This document shows, piece after piece, positions 45,349 to 55,711 of a stretch of 64,000 nt of DNA (positions within the stretch are counted from its first letter, which is position 1; each line of letters starts with the position of its first letter). Origin of the DNA: Furcasterigmium furcatum. Lineage: Eukaryota > Ascomycota > Sordariomycetes > Glomerellales > Plectosphaerellaceae. Location of the stretch: the NCBI GenBank assembly GCA_001599815.1, contig BCIA01000006.1, positions 4,714,961-4,778,960 on the forward strand, given 5' to 3'. A model generated the notes under the pieces. The model was not told the DNA's origin. It saw only the letters and a program-made list of their open reading frames with translations, and made no database searches. The position numbers were made by a program, and so were the translations under genes.

Positions 45349-48193
45349 ATGAACGAGTCTCACCCTGCCGCAGCACGGGGTGACGCCGCGGCCATGGCCC
45401 CCGAGCCCACCAGTCGGCCTCGGAAACGACAAAAGATATCGCTGGCCTGCGAGGAGTGCCGGTCTCGAAAGGTGCGATGCGATGGAATCCGGCCCCGTTG
45501 CACCGCCTGCTCGCGCAAGAGAAGGGAGCGCCCATGTCAGTATCCCAGCGAGCCTGCCAAGGTCTCCTCGGATAGACGGTGAGCTCACGTCCACCCGGTC
45601 TACGTCGATGTATCCAAATCTGACATTTCAAGATTCATGCAATCGCTTCAGGAGCGCCTCGCACAGCTAGAAGGGCGCCTAGCCCATGAGTCCTCCCCGA
45701 GCGGCGGTCATGAACGGCGGCGGGACTCGATGGCGAGCAGTGAGAGCACCAGAGCCTCCATGCAGCAGATGCCGCAGGTTACATACGCGGCAGCGGTGGG
45801 AGCGGATAACTCTGCGTCTCCCTTGCTGGAGCAGGACGAATCTCCGCCGACGCAAGATCGCCGCCACTCCGGCCACGTCGAGTTGACAGAACAGCACTAC
45901 GCCAGGACGGCAATGCCGCCGCCGCCACCATCACCGCCCGCAGACCTCCATGACGACCCGAAGGAAGCGCCTAGCATATGTCCTGACGAGGACGCAGGAT
46001 CCATCAACGCCATGGGTGTGGCCCGCTTGACCCCCGAAGACACGTCGTCCGCCACAGGCACCGGAGAGTTCTACGGCAAGTCCTCTGCCACGGCCTTCTT
46101 CAGCGACATCCAGGGCCGGCTCCATCGCACAAACGGTAACTCCAACGGCGCGGATACCGCAAGCTACGGGACAAGCACGCGGACAGGACTGACTCCCCAA
46201 GGCCTCGCCCCCGGCCCTCCTCCTCACCCTCCCCGGCGAAGGCCCAGCACCATGGGCTGTAGCAATCCCCAGCCAGCCTTCTCAGATCGCTCCCTGGTCC
46301 AGATGGACGACTACCACCTCCCACCTCGCCACATGGCCGACCAATTCCTCGACCTCTACTGGAGGCGCGTCCACTGCCTCTACCCGTACCTTCACTGGCC
46401 GACGCTGACCAGGGCCTACCAGCGCCTCTGGATGTCCGACGCCGAGATCAAGGCTAGCCCCCGCCTCACCGGCGTCGGTCTCGGCGGCCCGGAATGTTCG
46501 GCCACCATCTTCTACTGCGCGCTGAACGCTATCTTCGCCCTCGGGGCGCAGTTCTCGGCCCGCTCGCCCCGGGAGCGCAAGGAGATTGCCAAGCCCTTTG
46601 CGCGCCGGGCGAGATACCTGCTGCGAATTGACTGCCTCGACCACGGTGATCTAGCCCTGGTACAGGCCCTCCTGATCATGGCGCATTACCTCCAGAGCAC
46701 CAACCTCCCAACACGATGCTGGAACGTGGCCGGCGTGGCGTATCGAATGGCACAGGGGCTCGGTCTGCATGTCGAGGTCCCAGACGGCGATCGAGGCTTG
46801 CCGTCGCTTACCAAGGAGATGAGGAAGCGCGTGTGGTACGGATGTGTATGTCTGGACATGTAGGTCGACAACAGCCCCTCGCATCTGCATGACACTTTGC
46901 TGACAGAATGACAGAGTCCTGGGTATGGCGTACGGCAGACCGTGCCTCAGCTCGCGCAAGTCCAGCGTCACGCTGCCGGGCCTGCTGGACGAGGAGGTCT
47001 CGACACCCCGGTCGACGGACAGCCAGGATTACGCGACGGCGGCATCGACGACGGCGTTCTTCGTGGAGACCATCAAGCTGTACAAGATCCTGGACCGCAT
47101 TTTGGGGACCATCTACGATCCGTGGAAGGAATCCGAGGCGGCAAACAGGGACCAAGAGGGGAGCGAGGAGCGGGCTAAGGAGTTTTCGCAGCAGATTTCT
47201 ATTATCCTCGAGCTTGACGGGGACCTGGACCGCTTTGAAGAGGAGATGGCCGAGTGCATGCACTGGAGCTGCGAGCCGCCCGAGCTGGGACAGGATGACG
47301 TGCTCCGGCGGCAGCGGAATGTGATTCGGACAAGGTAGGTGATCTGAGCGGGCTTCCGCTAAACGATGGCTTTGATGAAGGATGGCTACGCTAACTTTTG
47401 TTCCCGTCAGATATCTCCATACTCGCATCCTGCTGTATCGGCCTGTCTTCGCGCAGCTTTGCGTGCAGTCCTCGCAAGCAAACTCGGGAGACAGACCTCA
47501 GGAGCGAACGCCAAGACGAAAGGAGGACCAGCTGCTCGGTTCTCTTGTGGAGAGGTGCTCTATCACCTGCGTCGAGACCTCACAAGTGCTCATCGATCAC
47601 ATCAACTCGACGTCTCGATCGGCCGACACGGGTGCGCCCTGGTTCAACGCATACTGTGAGTTGGAACAACTTCTCCAGGTCGACGAAAAGTGACACTTGA
47701 CACTAATGTCCGCGATGCAGACGTCTACCACTCCGCCATGGTGCTCACCCTCGCCGAGTTCTGCCCGTCCATCCGCCGGCAGCTCGACCACGATCGCCTC
47801 AGCCGCGCGTGGCAGCAGTGTCGCGACTTTCTGCAGCGGATGATCGAGCACGACGCCGAATCCTACCGCTACCTCCGGACCCTGAAGGACATCTCCCAGT
47901 TGATCAACGTCGAGCCCGCCGGGGAAGGGGAGGCGGCGGCAGTCGGCCCCGCGATCAGCAACGAGCAGCAGGGGCTGATTGTGAACCACATCACCAACCC
48001 GTGCCTGGACCCGAGTATGGCGTCGTGGCTGGAGGATAGCAGCACGACGAGGTTTGATCTATACGCGCAGCCCGCAGGGGACGAGTTTGACATGGGGCTT
48101 CTGAGGGACCAGCCGTGGATGCTGTCGACTTCGAACCCATTCTTGGCTCTGGAGACGGAGTGGAATGAGGACCTGGGGCATCTGGGGGGATAA
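45349..48193 (+). CDS. Zn2Cys6 transcription factor 2 with Fungal_trans domain
   Basis: Five exons (45349-45578, 45633-46859, 46915-47334, 47411-47655, 47721-48193) give 864 aa. The DNA-binding zinc cluster begins at about residue 28 with CEECRSRKVRCD and continues GIRPRCTACSRKRRERPC. After the first intron comes a short coiled-coil (RFMQSLQERLAQLEGRL) of the kind that dimerises such factors, then a Ser/Pro-rich linker and a Fungal_trans domain with FLDLYWRRVHCLYPYLHWPT and CLDIVLGMAYGRPCL restored across intron 2. All introns hold phase. It is intact, unlike regulator 1, so it is the better candidate for binding the CGG-N8-CCG sites; that link is inference. Confidence 0.9.
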
Positions 48194-48884
48194 ACCGGGT
48201 CCTCCGGGGAGAATTATAAGTCAGGGTGATGGGAGCTGGCTGCCCGGGGAGTCACTGGTATTAAAGGGGCGGACTTCGGGTGGTGAAGGATACATCCGAC
48301 CTTGCCAACGACGCATGGGGTAACTTTATTGAACGATCTGATGTTATTGGGATCTTCTCGTACGATGGAATGAAAATCTCAAGTCTGGCTACATAACAAG
48401 TATATTTTCCTCGGTGACAGGCCTGGAGGCCGCCGGAAGAGTGCACAAGTAGCCCCTGGCGGACGACTATTCATCAACCCCTCGAGGGCAATCCCGTGAC
48501 ATTCACCGGTCACCATGGACATCCCCGCATCGACTACCGAATTCAATGCCGTTCCCTTGGCCAAGGTCCTTTATAGGCCGCAAGGCGCCGGGTCTGGTGT
48601 GGAAAGCGGGTGGCGGACGTGATGTTCGGGATGTTCCTGAATCTCGGATCTTCATCCGACTGGCCGGCGCAACCCCACGGTTGACCATGGCCGGCAACGT
48701 CCAACGGCAGACCCGCGATGTCATCAATGACAAGGAATTGAAAATGAGTATTTATGACAGGCTGGCTTGTTTGAAAACTTCACCCAGGCTTGATTCCAAG
48801 ACAAGATAAACAACACTCCTCTCGGACTGCCTCCTCAGACGTCTTTCTCAGCGGCCAAGACAAGACAAGAAGCACTTCAACAGC
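48194..48884. other. promoter region of FAD monooxygenase
   Basis: About 690 nt without a supported gene. It contains palindrome 6 at 48644. Confidence 0.6.
48644..48659. promoter_or_regulatory. TCGG-N8-CCGA palindrome 6
   Basis: Reads TCGGATCTTCATCCGA, 226 bp before the FAD monooxygenase start codon. Confidence 0.6.
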
Positions 48885-50354
48885 ATGAAGTTCAACATCA
48901 TCATCTGCGGCGGCGGCCTTGGAGGTCTCGGTGCTGCCATCGCCCTCAAACAGAAAGGTCATACGGTGACCGTGCTCGAGGGGGCGCCGCAGCTGGCGGA
49001 GGTCGGCGCCGGCATCCAGATCCCTCCCAACTGCACCCGCATCCTCGAGAGCTACGGCGTGTACGAGGACATCAAGAAGTGCATCGTGTGGCCCAAAAAG
49101 ATCCAGTTCAGGAGATACTGCACGGGCGATGTCATCGGCCCGACGCCACTGCATCCTACCATGACGGAGAACTACGGCTTCCCGTAAGTCTCCCGGCGCT
49201 ATGAGACAGAGCCTTTATGTATCTGGGAACTTTTTGGACCTCGAACTGACCCCGCCTAGATACTGGCTCATCCACCGCGCAGACTACCAGAATTGCCTCT
49301 ACGCCCACGCTCAGAAAGAGGGCGTCGACGTCCGGCTCAACAGCTTCGTCACCCAAGTCAACGACTCGGAGGCTCCCAGCGTCGTCCTGGCCTCCGGCGA
49401 GGTCCTCAAGGCGGACCTCATCATCGGCGCCGACGGCATCCGCTCTAAGGTCCGCGAGGCAGTCCTGGGCGCCGAGAACGTCGAGCCCCAAGACTCGAGC
49501 AACTGCGCCTACCGTGCCACAGTCCCCCGCGACCTTCTCCTCGGCGACCCCGTCACCGCCCACCTCATGAGCGACATCAACGCAAACTGCTGGATCGGCC
49601 ACCAGCGCCACATCATGTCCTACCCCATCCGCAACGGCTCCATGTACAACCTAGTCATGTCGCACCCCGGCCAGGCCGCCGTCGGGCGGTGGAACGAGCC
49701 CGGCAAGCTGGACGAGATGCGGCAGCATTACCACAACTTCGACCCGACCATCACCCGCGTCCTCGAGAAGGTCTCCTCGTGCCTGAAGTGGAAGCTGGCC
49801 GACCTGCCACCGCTGCCGCGCTGGGTCGGCGCGGGCGGGCGCGTGGTGCTCATCGGAGACGCCGCGCACGCGATGGTGCCGTACCTGGCCCAGGGCGCGG
49901 CGACGTCCATCGAGGACGGGGCCGCGCTCGCCGAGTGTCTCGACCGGGCGACGGACACGGGTATGATCCCCAGCGTGCTGGCTGCTTTCGAGGGGATCCG
50001 CAAGCCGAGGTGCGAGATCATCCAGGCCGGGTCGCGGGCGAACGGGGATATCTGGCATATGGCCGACGGGCCTGAGCAGGAGGAGCGCGATAGGCAGATG
50101 AGTGGTGAGGAGGCTGATGTGCCGAAGACGAACGGTGCTGTCAATGGTGTCACCAATGGTGTCACTAACGGCGTCCACAAGGCGGCGCAGAACCCGAACA
50201 GATGGTCGGACAAGAGCTTCCAACCGTGGCTCTTCGGCTACGACACCGTTAAGGAGGTATGTTGCGCGCCCCGGCTGTTCTTATGGTTGCCTTACTGACA
50301 AAACCGGCGTAGACGAGGAAGTTCTTGGATGAGAAGCTGGGGCCTGTTGCCTGA
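48885..50354 (+). CDS. FAD-dependent monooxygenase, salicylate-hydroxylase-like
   Basis: Three exons (48885-49183, 49260-50256, 50313-50354) give 445 aa. The p-hydroxybenzoate hydroxylase fold is clear: dinucleotide motif CGGGLGGLGAAIAL near residue 9, DG motif in IIGADGIRSKVREAV, and the GD motif GDAAHAMVPYLAQGAATSIED. Family members such as salicylate 1-monooxygenase hydroxylate aromatic rings using NAD(P)H and oxygen. Introns restore GFPYWLIHRADYQ and the tail KETRKFLDEKLGPVA. Before that tail is an Asn-Gly linker (NGAVNGVTNGVTNGV). A TCGG-N8-CCGA site lies 226 bp upstream. This gene marks the right edge of the cluster. The substrate is unknown. Confidence 0.9.
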
Positions 50355-50857
50355 AGGGGTTACTGACATGGTCTGTCGGCATCAAGGCCGGAGTGGTGGG
50401 GGAAAACAAACTCAGGGGCACGCGGGCGTCAGAAGAAAGATACATCTCCCATAGCGACAAATACAGACCTACTGAAGGCAAAAAGTTCGAGAAACCGGTG
50501 CAGTACCAGACTAGACTCCCTACATCCCAGGGTTTCTGCCATTCCGGCAACATCGGTGTTTCGCTCGATCAAAGGCATGCGTCGGGAATTGATGGTGTTG
50601 GCAGCGTTGGATAGGGGAGGACATGGGCCAGCAGACTTCAGATCGAGCCATAGAAGATCGAGATGACGTCTCTCTCAAGCGTATCTGGATGGCAACATAC
50701 CTGGACCGGCCATCTCTTCTGCGATCCTCCTGCCATGCAAAAACCTAACTTACCACGGCTATGTCGGCCTTGGCGGTATTGGCGGCTACAAGGACCAGAC
50801 ATTGGGTACCCTTATTGCTGTGTTGCGTGGCGTCGTGATACCTCGTCGCAGCATGGA
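50355..50857. other. intergenic
   Basis: Cluster edge. One unit of the 31-bp minisatellite lies at 50652-50682; no gene is seen. Confidence 0.5.
50652..50682 (+). repeat. 31-bp minisatellite, locus E (single unit)
   Basis: AGATCGAGATGACGTCTCTC at 50655-50674, followed by TCAAGC, matches one unit of loci A and C. Only one clear unit is present. Confidence 0.55.
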
Positions 50858-51330
50858 CGGAGGCAGCCACATCGACGCCTCCCGTCTCGTCTCATCGGGG
50901 CAGCAGTAGGTGGTAGGGAGCATCGGGAAGGTGGCGTCCGCGGCTCATGGAATAAAAGGAGGTGCCGCTCCCAGCGCCCAGCTCAATTCCTCCTCTTTTC
51001 CATCTCCAGCTGTTTTGAAGGAGACTGTAGTATCATGGCACCTGACCGATGATGAAAACTTGGCATAGAGAGCTCTCGCAACGGAAAGAACTTCCACTGC
51101 ATGATCCAAAATGATGTAATCAAGTACTCTGAGGTCATTTCATATTCATCCAAGGCGCGCCAACTCGGGCGAGTGGGATATCCATCTCAGCAGTCTTGGT
51201 TTCGAGTATCAGGACCTACCTGCCTAGCTAGCTAAGAGAGCGGCACATAGTTCTTGATGTCGGGTGCTTAAGTAGGTAAGTTTTACGTAACTATTGGATG
51301 TATCTTAGCGAGCTCGAACACTGCTCCACA
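50858..51330 (+). repeat. diverged direct repeat, copy 1
   Basis: About 470 bp that aligns with 54190-54622. Shared words include AACGGAAAGAACTT, GGCGAGTGGGATAT, GGACCTACCTGCCT or close forms, and AGAGAGCGGCA followed by TCGGGTGCT. No coding frame is evident. It could be a solo LTR or another non-coding element; no clear TG...CA ends or target duplication were identified. Confidence 0.7.
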
Positions 51331-51644
51331 TTTAACTAATACAAAATAGGAGAGCAAACTAGATTTGATGGCTGTTAGGTTAATACCCCTTATAGGAGTT
51401 TGCTTTAGATAGTTACGTGTAAACCGCGCTTTGCCGCTCTTGATGCGGCCTCTATTTACATATAAGCTGTTAACACCGTATTATTTCTATCTCGCCTAAT
51501 TAATTAAGGGAACTTTAAAAGTAATAAAAGTATCGACATTCCCCGTCGGAATCTACAACGAAGATGACCCAAGCTGACCAAATGTCCTCTCTACTGACGA
51601 TCTAGGGCAAGCCTGTTAATGATCGGCCCATGGCTTTGTCTCCT
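51331..51644. other. AT-rich intergenic tract
   Basis: About 310 nt, markedly A/T-rich between 51330 and 51560 (TAATTAATTAAGG, TTACATATAAGC), unlike the surrounding DNA. It is consistent with RIP-degraded repeat sequence. No gene is seen. Confidence 0.5.
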
Positions 51645-52436
51645 TCAGCTGCGTCTGCGGCAAGGCTCAGTAGGTTCCTGCGGCAAGGCGCCCTCGCCGG
51701 TGGTGAACCGCTCCGATATCCACTCGACCACCTCCTCGCCGTACTTGTCAATGTAGGCCGAGTGCGGGCCGTCCTGATAGCGCTGAGTGACGTCGCAGAG
51801 ATTGTCGCCGACATCGCAGTACGACGCAATGGCGTCGCCGTAGGCCTCGCAGGCGACGGTGTCGTGGCGGTTGAAGACGCCGTTGCCAACGGTGGCCGTG
51901 CCGCGGCTGAAGCTGTTCTGGCGGTGGGAGGGGTCGCCAAAGACGGCGATAGCGATGACTGGATCGATTAGCCGAGATGATATGTAATGAGTTGAAGGGT
52001 TTCTAAGCTTACTGTTGTCCTCAATCAGGGACTTGTCGAACGGCTCGACGGGAAAGTACCCCTGCGCCCAAAAGTCCGAGCTGCCGCAGAGGAGGTTGGT
52101 CCCAATGTGGCCGCCCTGGGAGTATCCCAGGAAGGCGAACTTCGAGTCAGGGCAACTCTCGATTTGCTCCGTAATGGCGTTTCGAAGCAGGATGGTCCCG
52201 TACAAGGCGGATTCGACGTACGCGGGGTTCTGCTCGGTAGCCGGGTACGGAATATCGAAGACGGTGGTGCCGGGGAAGCGGTCCACGAGGGCGGCAGCAA
52301 TGCTCTCCAGTCGGCCGGCACCAATGTCCTCGGAGGTGCCGCGACCAAGGATGATGTGTAGCTCCGGGCACTCCTGCGCCACGACGGCGCCGGCTAAGGA
52401 CGCGAGCAGAGCGACGGTGATTCTGAAAGAAGGCAT
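51645..52436 (-). CDS. secreted cutinase-family (CE5) esterase
   Basis: Two exons on the minus strand (52436-52013, 51958-51645; 54-nt intron) give 245 aa. CE5 enzymes are secreted serine esterases that cut cutin or acetylated xylan. Seen: signal peptide MPSFRITVALLASLAGAVVA (cleavage before QECPE), the catalytic serine Ser106 in FLGYSQGGH, GRGTSEDIGAG near the oxyanion hole, and the C-terminal acid/histidine region YCDVGDNLCD followed by HSAYIDKYGEE. The intron restores DNIIAIAVFGDPSHRQN. Cysteine pairing fits the family. The length fits acetylxylan esterase/cutinase. It sits between two copies of a degraded repeat and beside a dead glucosidase gene, so it is a wall-degrading remnant neighbourhood rather than part of the central cluster. 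Confidence 0.88.
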   Translation of the reverse strand: MPSFRITVALLASLAGAVVAQECPELHIILGRGTSEDIGAGRLESIAAALVDRFPGTTVFDIPYPATEQNPAYVESALYGTILLRNAITEQIESCPDSKFAFLGYSQGGHIGTNLLCGSSDFWAQGYFPVEPFDKSLIEDNSKLRNPSTHYISSRLIDPVIAIAVFGDPSHRQNSFSRGTATVGNGVFNRHDTVACEAYGDAIASYCDVGDNLCDVTQRYQDGPHSAYIDKYGEEVVEWISERFTTGEGALPQEPTEPCRRRS

Positions 52437-52990
52437 GATGGATGCCGGAAAGGGGCTATGAGACACAGTCGTCGGTCATTGCAACGTCTGGAGTCTGATG
52501 TGCGAGAAGCTTCCTGTTTTATAGCTGCAAATGCAGCCCAATCACCACACATGCCAGAGTTGCCTGAGATTGACTTTCATTGAACCAGGGCATTCAACCG
52601 GCGAACCCTCCTTCCTCCCCTGGCAGAAAGAGGGGCCTTACGCCCGGACGGGCTCGCGGCGCGCTGTTCCATCCGCCACACCCGGCCAGCTGTGGCTTCA
52701 GGCTACCTAGCCAGCGGATGAAGCCCCTGTTGCCCTTGCCGCCCCCTGGCAGCCCATCACTGTAGCCGGGCGACTCACGATCCTGCACGACCACTGCCAA
52801 GTCCCATCCAAATCATCTGGGATCCTTTGCAGCTTGTTTTCGGACTATGGGGAACGGGGCCCCGCAGAGCTAAACAAAAGGGCCATAATTACTCCTCTGT
52901 CTTAACCGTACGAGCGCGGCCCTTCCAGTCCTTGACCCCCTGACCTTTCGCCAAGCTCGGGGCGAGCCGTGACCTCGGATATATCCGGGG
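52437..52990. other. intergenic
   Basis: No supported gene. It is the promoter side of the esterase and the 5' flank of the glucosidase pseudogene. Confidence 0.5.
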
Positions 52991-54105
52991 GTGCCTGACT
53001 TCAACGTCGACGCAGTTCTTCAAAACGCGTCCCTTAACGAGAAAATTTCGTTGCTCTCGGGTCAGTCTGACTCTAGCCATCCTGTACAAGTCTCGGGGCT
53101 CCATGGTATCCTTCTGACGATCTCCAGGCTCCGACTCCTGGCACGCCACTCCCCTCCCGACGCACAACGTGCCATCTGTCCGGCTGAGCGACGGCCCTAA
53201 TGGAATCCGCGGAAGAAAGTTCTTCGACAGAGTCGGCGCATTATGCTTACCTACCTTGCGGTATAGGCCTGGCAGCGACCTGGGACACAAAGCTATTGCG
53301 GGAAGCAGGGGTCCTCGTCGGCAAGGAGTGCATAGCAAAGGGGGCACACTGTTGCTTAGGTCCGGCCGTCTGTATACAGAGATCTCCGCTGGGCGGGCGC
53401 GGGTTCGAGTCCATGTCGGAGGACCCGTACGTCACGGGAAAGATGGCTGCCGCCTATATCCAGCGCGCTCAGTCGACGGGCGCTATTTTCACCATCAAGC
53501 ACTGGGCAGCCAACGATCGGGAGCGGGAACCTGTCGGCATCAATGCCATCGTCAGCCCGCGAGCATGACGAGAGATCCACATGCTACCCTTTCAGATCGC
53601 CATATTGGACGCCAACCCGGGAGCGATCATGGCTTGTTACAACAGGGTAAACGGTCGACATGTCTCCGAAAGTCCTGATATGCTTGATGGGACACTCCGT
53701 GACGATTGGGGTTAGAAGGGTCTGATAATGAGCGATTAGTGCCCGCAGTTGTAGCCACTGTCCCTGACAAGCACAACGCTGACCGCGAATGGCAGGTTTG
53801 GAACGTACTCAACTGCCGAGGCTCTGAATGCGGGCTTGGATCTCGAAATGCCCGGGCCTCCTAGGCTTCTGCACGTGTAGTTCAGCGGCAACGAGACCGG
53901 CAACGGCCTTGCCGACGTGCTCTTCGGCGCCGTCAACCCCAGCGACAAGCTTCCCTGATCGTTCCCGCACCGTATCGAGGACACTCCGACCTTCCTGAAC
54001 TTTGGTAGCGCAGCGAGCGTGGGAATGTCGTGTATGGCGAGCGTGCTTTTGTCGGGTACCCATACTACGAGAAGGCCCTCCGCGACGTCATGTAACCGTT
54101 CGGGC
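52991..54105 (+). pseudogene. GH3 beta-glucosidase pseudogene
   Basis: Degraded glycoside hydrolase family 3 gene. Recognisable pieces on the plus strand include DFNVDAVLQNASLNEKISLL at the N-terminus, PSVRLSDGPNGIRG, FESMSEDPYVTGKMAAAYIQ, FTIKHWAAND, LPFQIAILDANPGAIMACYN, and near the end NETGNGLADVLFGAVNPSDK. Lesions: the expected ATG is GTG (52991); frameshifts; TGA at 53566; two tryptophan codons turned to TAG (53713 and 53737, in the DDWGW and MSDW regions); another TGA at 53956. The central and C-terminal parts of the enzyme are deleted, since an intact GH3 enzyme is about 800 aa. The TGG-to-TAG changes are of the RIP type. Confidence 0.85.
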
Positions 54106-54189
54106 GAGTGATGTGGAAACAACGACGACCTGGACAGGGCTCTGATATGCTGTCTTGTGCCTCGGTACTTACCTTACCTACTTAGGATT

Positions 54190-54622
54190 GGGTGCCGGCA
54201 GCCGCATTGACGCCTCTGTTCATCGAGGCATCGTAAAGTATGTTGCGTCCGCCGCTCAACTATAAAGGCGGTTCCGCTCCTAGCCCTAGCTTAATTCCTA
54301 TTCTTTTCCTTCTCGACTTAGCTATTCTAAAATCAACTATAGTGTCGTATTATCTGGGCAACCGAAAATAAAAGCTTAGTATAAGAGGTCTCGTAACGGA
54401 AAGAACTTTATACTATAATCTAAAAATAATATGTTTAAGTATTTACGGTATTTTATATAAGTAGGCGAGTGGGATATATATCTAGGTAGCCTTAGCCTTA
54501 AGGGTTAGGACCTGCCTGCCTCAGGCTATCTGGCGAAGAGAGCGGCATATAATTCTTAACGTCGGGTGCTGAAGTAGGTAGGTACTTATTATATATCTTA
54601 GTAACCTCTACTACTGCTCTAA
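54190..54622 (+). repeat. diverged direct repeat, copy 2 (AT-shifted)
   Basis: It aligns with 50858-51330. Most differences are T or A here against C or G in copy 1 (for example CTTTATACTATAATCTAAAA against CTTCCACTGCATGATCCAAA), as expected after RIP. It lies just downstream of the GH3 pseudogene. Confidence 0.7.
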
Positions 54623-55711
54623 TCCTTCTGATCAACGTTCGTGTTTTATCTCCGGATCTATACATGTGCTGGGAGGTCCCTCGGGATAGAAAGGAGGTCT
54701 GACTTCAGTTGTCTTCTTTGAACTCTAGACCCAAAAGTTTTATTTAGCCGGTATCACTGCTGCCAGATATCTATCGACCTCTTCCCTCTTCTGGTATCTT
54801 CACGCGAGTAGTCCCCTGGCATTTACGCCAGGACCCCTGCATTGCTGAACACATGACTGAGCAAGCAGCGTGATAATAACTGGTCACGCGGTATTCAGCA
54901 GCGCTTCTCTGGGAGTCGTCCGGAAATGCATTATCCGACTATCCTGGAGATTATTAGTAGGCCACTTTCGCTCCCACCGCCCACCCATATCTCTACCACC
55001 ACCCTGACGGGCTGTGGTACGTACCGCGAGGAACTTAGGGGGCAGACTGCGCTGCACGCTTCAGGTTGTGACGCTGTGGCCCCTGATGCCGGGAGGGACT
55101 TTGGAAATGCTGCGAATCTTGCTCTTACCATGGCCCTCTGTCTCTCTTTTCTCTCTTCTCTCTTCCCCCCCCTGACCCCTGGAGGGACTTTGGAGATGCT
55201 GCCGAACTTTCGCTCTTCCCATAGGTCTAACAATGGTCCGTGGCGCTCGCTCTTTCTCTTGGCAGCACAGCATTATAGCAGTGAAGGGGCCCCGACGCAG
55301 ATATGAGAGGGGTGAATATCATCACGTTGTGAGGGATCCAGGGGTCTCGGGGCCCAGGTGTCGCATCAGCTTCCCCTTGTCCGGGCAACCTGGCCTTGAT
55401 GCCTCCATGCTGCCAGAAGCATGATCATCAGTCCATACATGTGCTTGCTGCGTCCAATGATCGACCAGCATCACAGTGTTCACCAATTGCCTCAACAGTA
55501 ATCTAAGTATTGACCCGTGGGCAGGTGATAGAACGCATGCCGACGGCCAAAAGGGGGACTCAGGCCAGGGGTCGAAGGCATCACGCCTCCAAGCCTCTGG
55601 AGATAAAATGGCACCGGTTGCCCGCCATCCAGAGCCCTTCCTGCTCCATCACTCTTCAGCCAACATCTTCTTCCTTTCTCGGAGCATCTCAGCCCTCTAC
55701 CAGCCGCAGGG
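54623..55711. other. intergenic, secreted-protein promoter
   Basis: No supported gene. A block of about 50 nt containing GGGAGGGACTTTGGAAATGC at 55089 is repeated with changes about 98 bp later (55181 onward). Confidence 0.5.

Noticed and set aside
53388..53412. GGTTCGAGTCC word resembling a tRNA T-loop
   Set aside because: It lies inside the GH3 pseudogene coding sequence and no tRNA stems are present.
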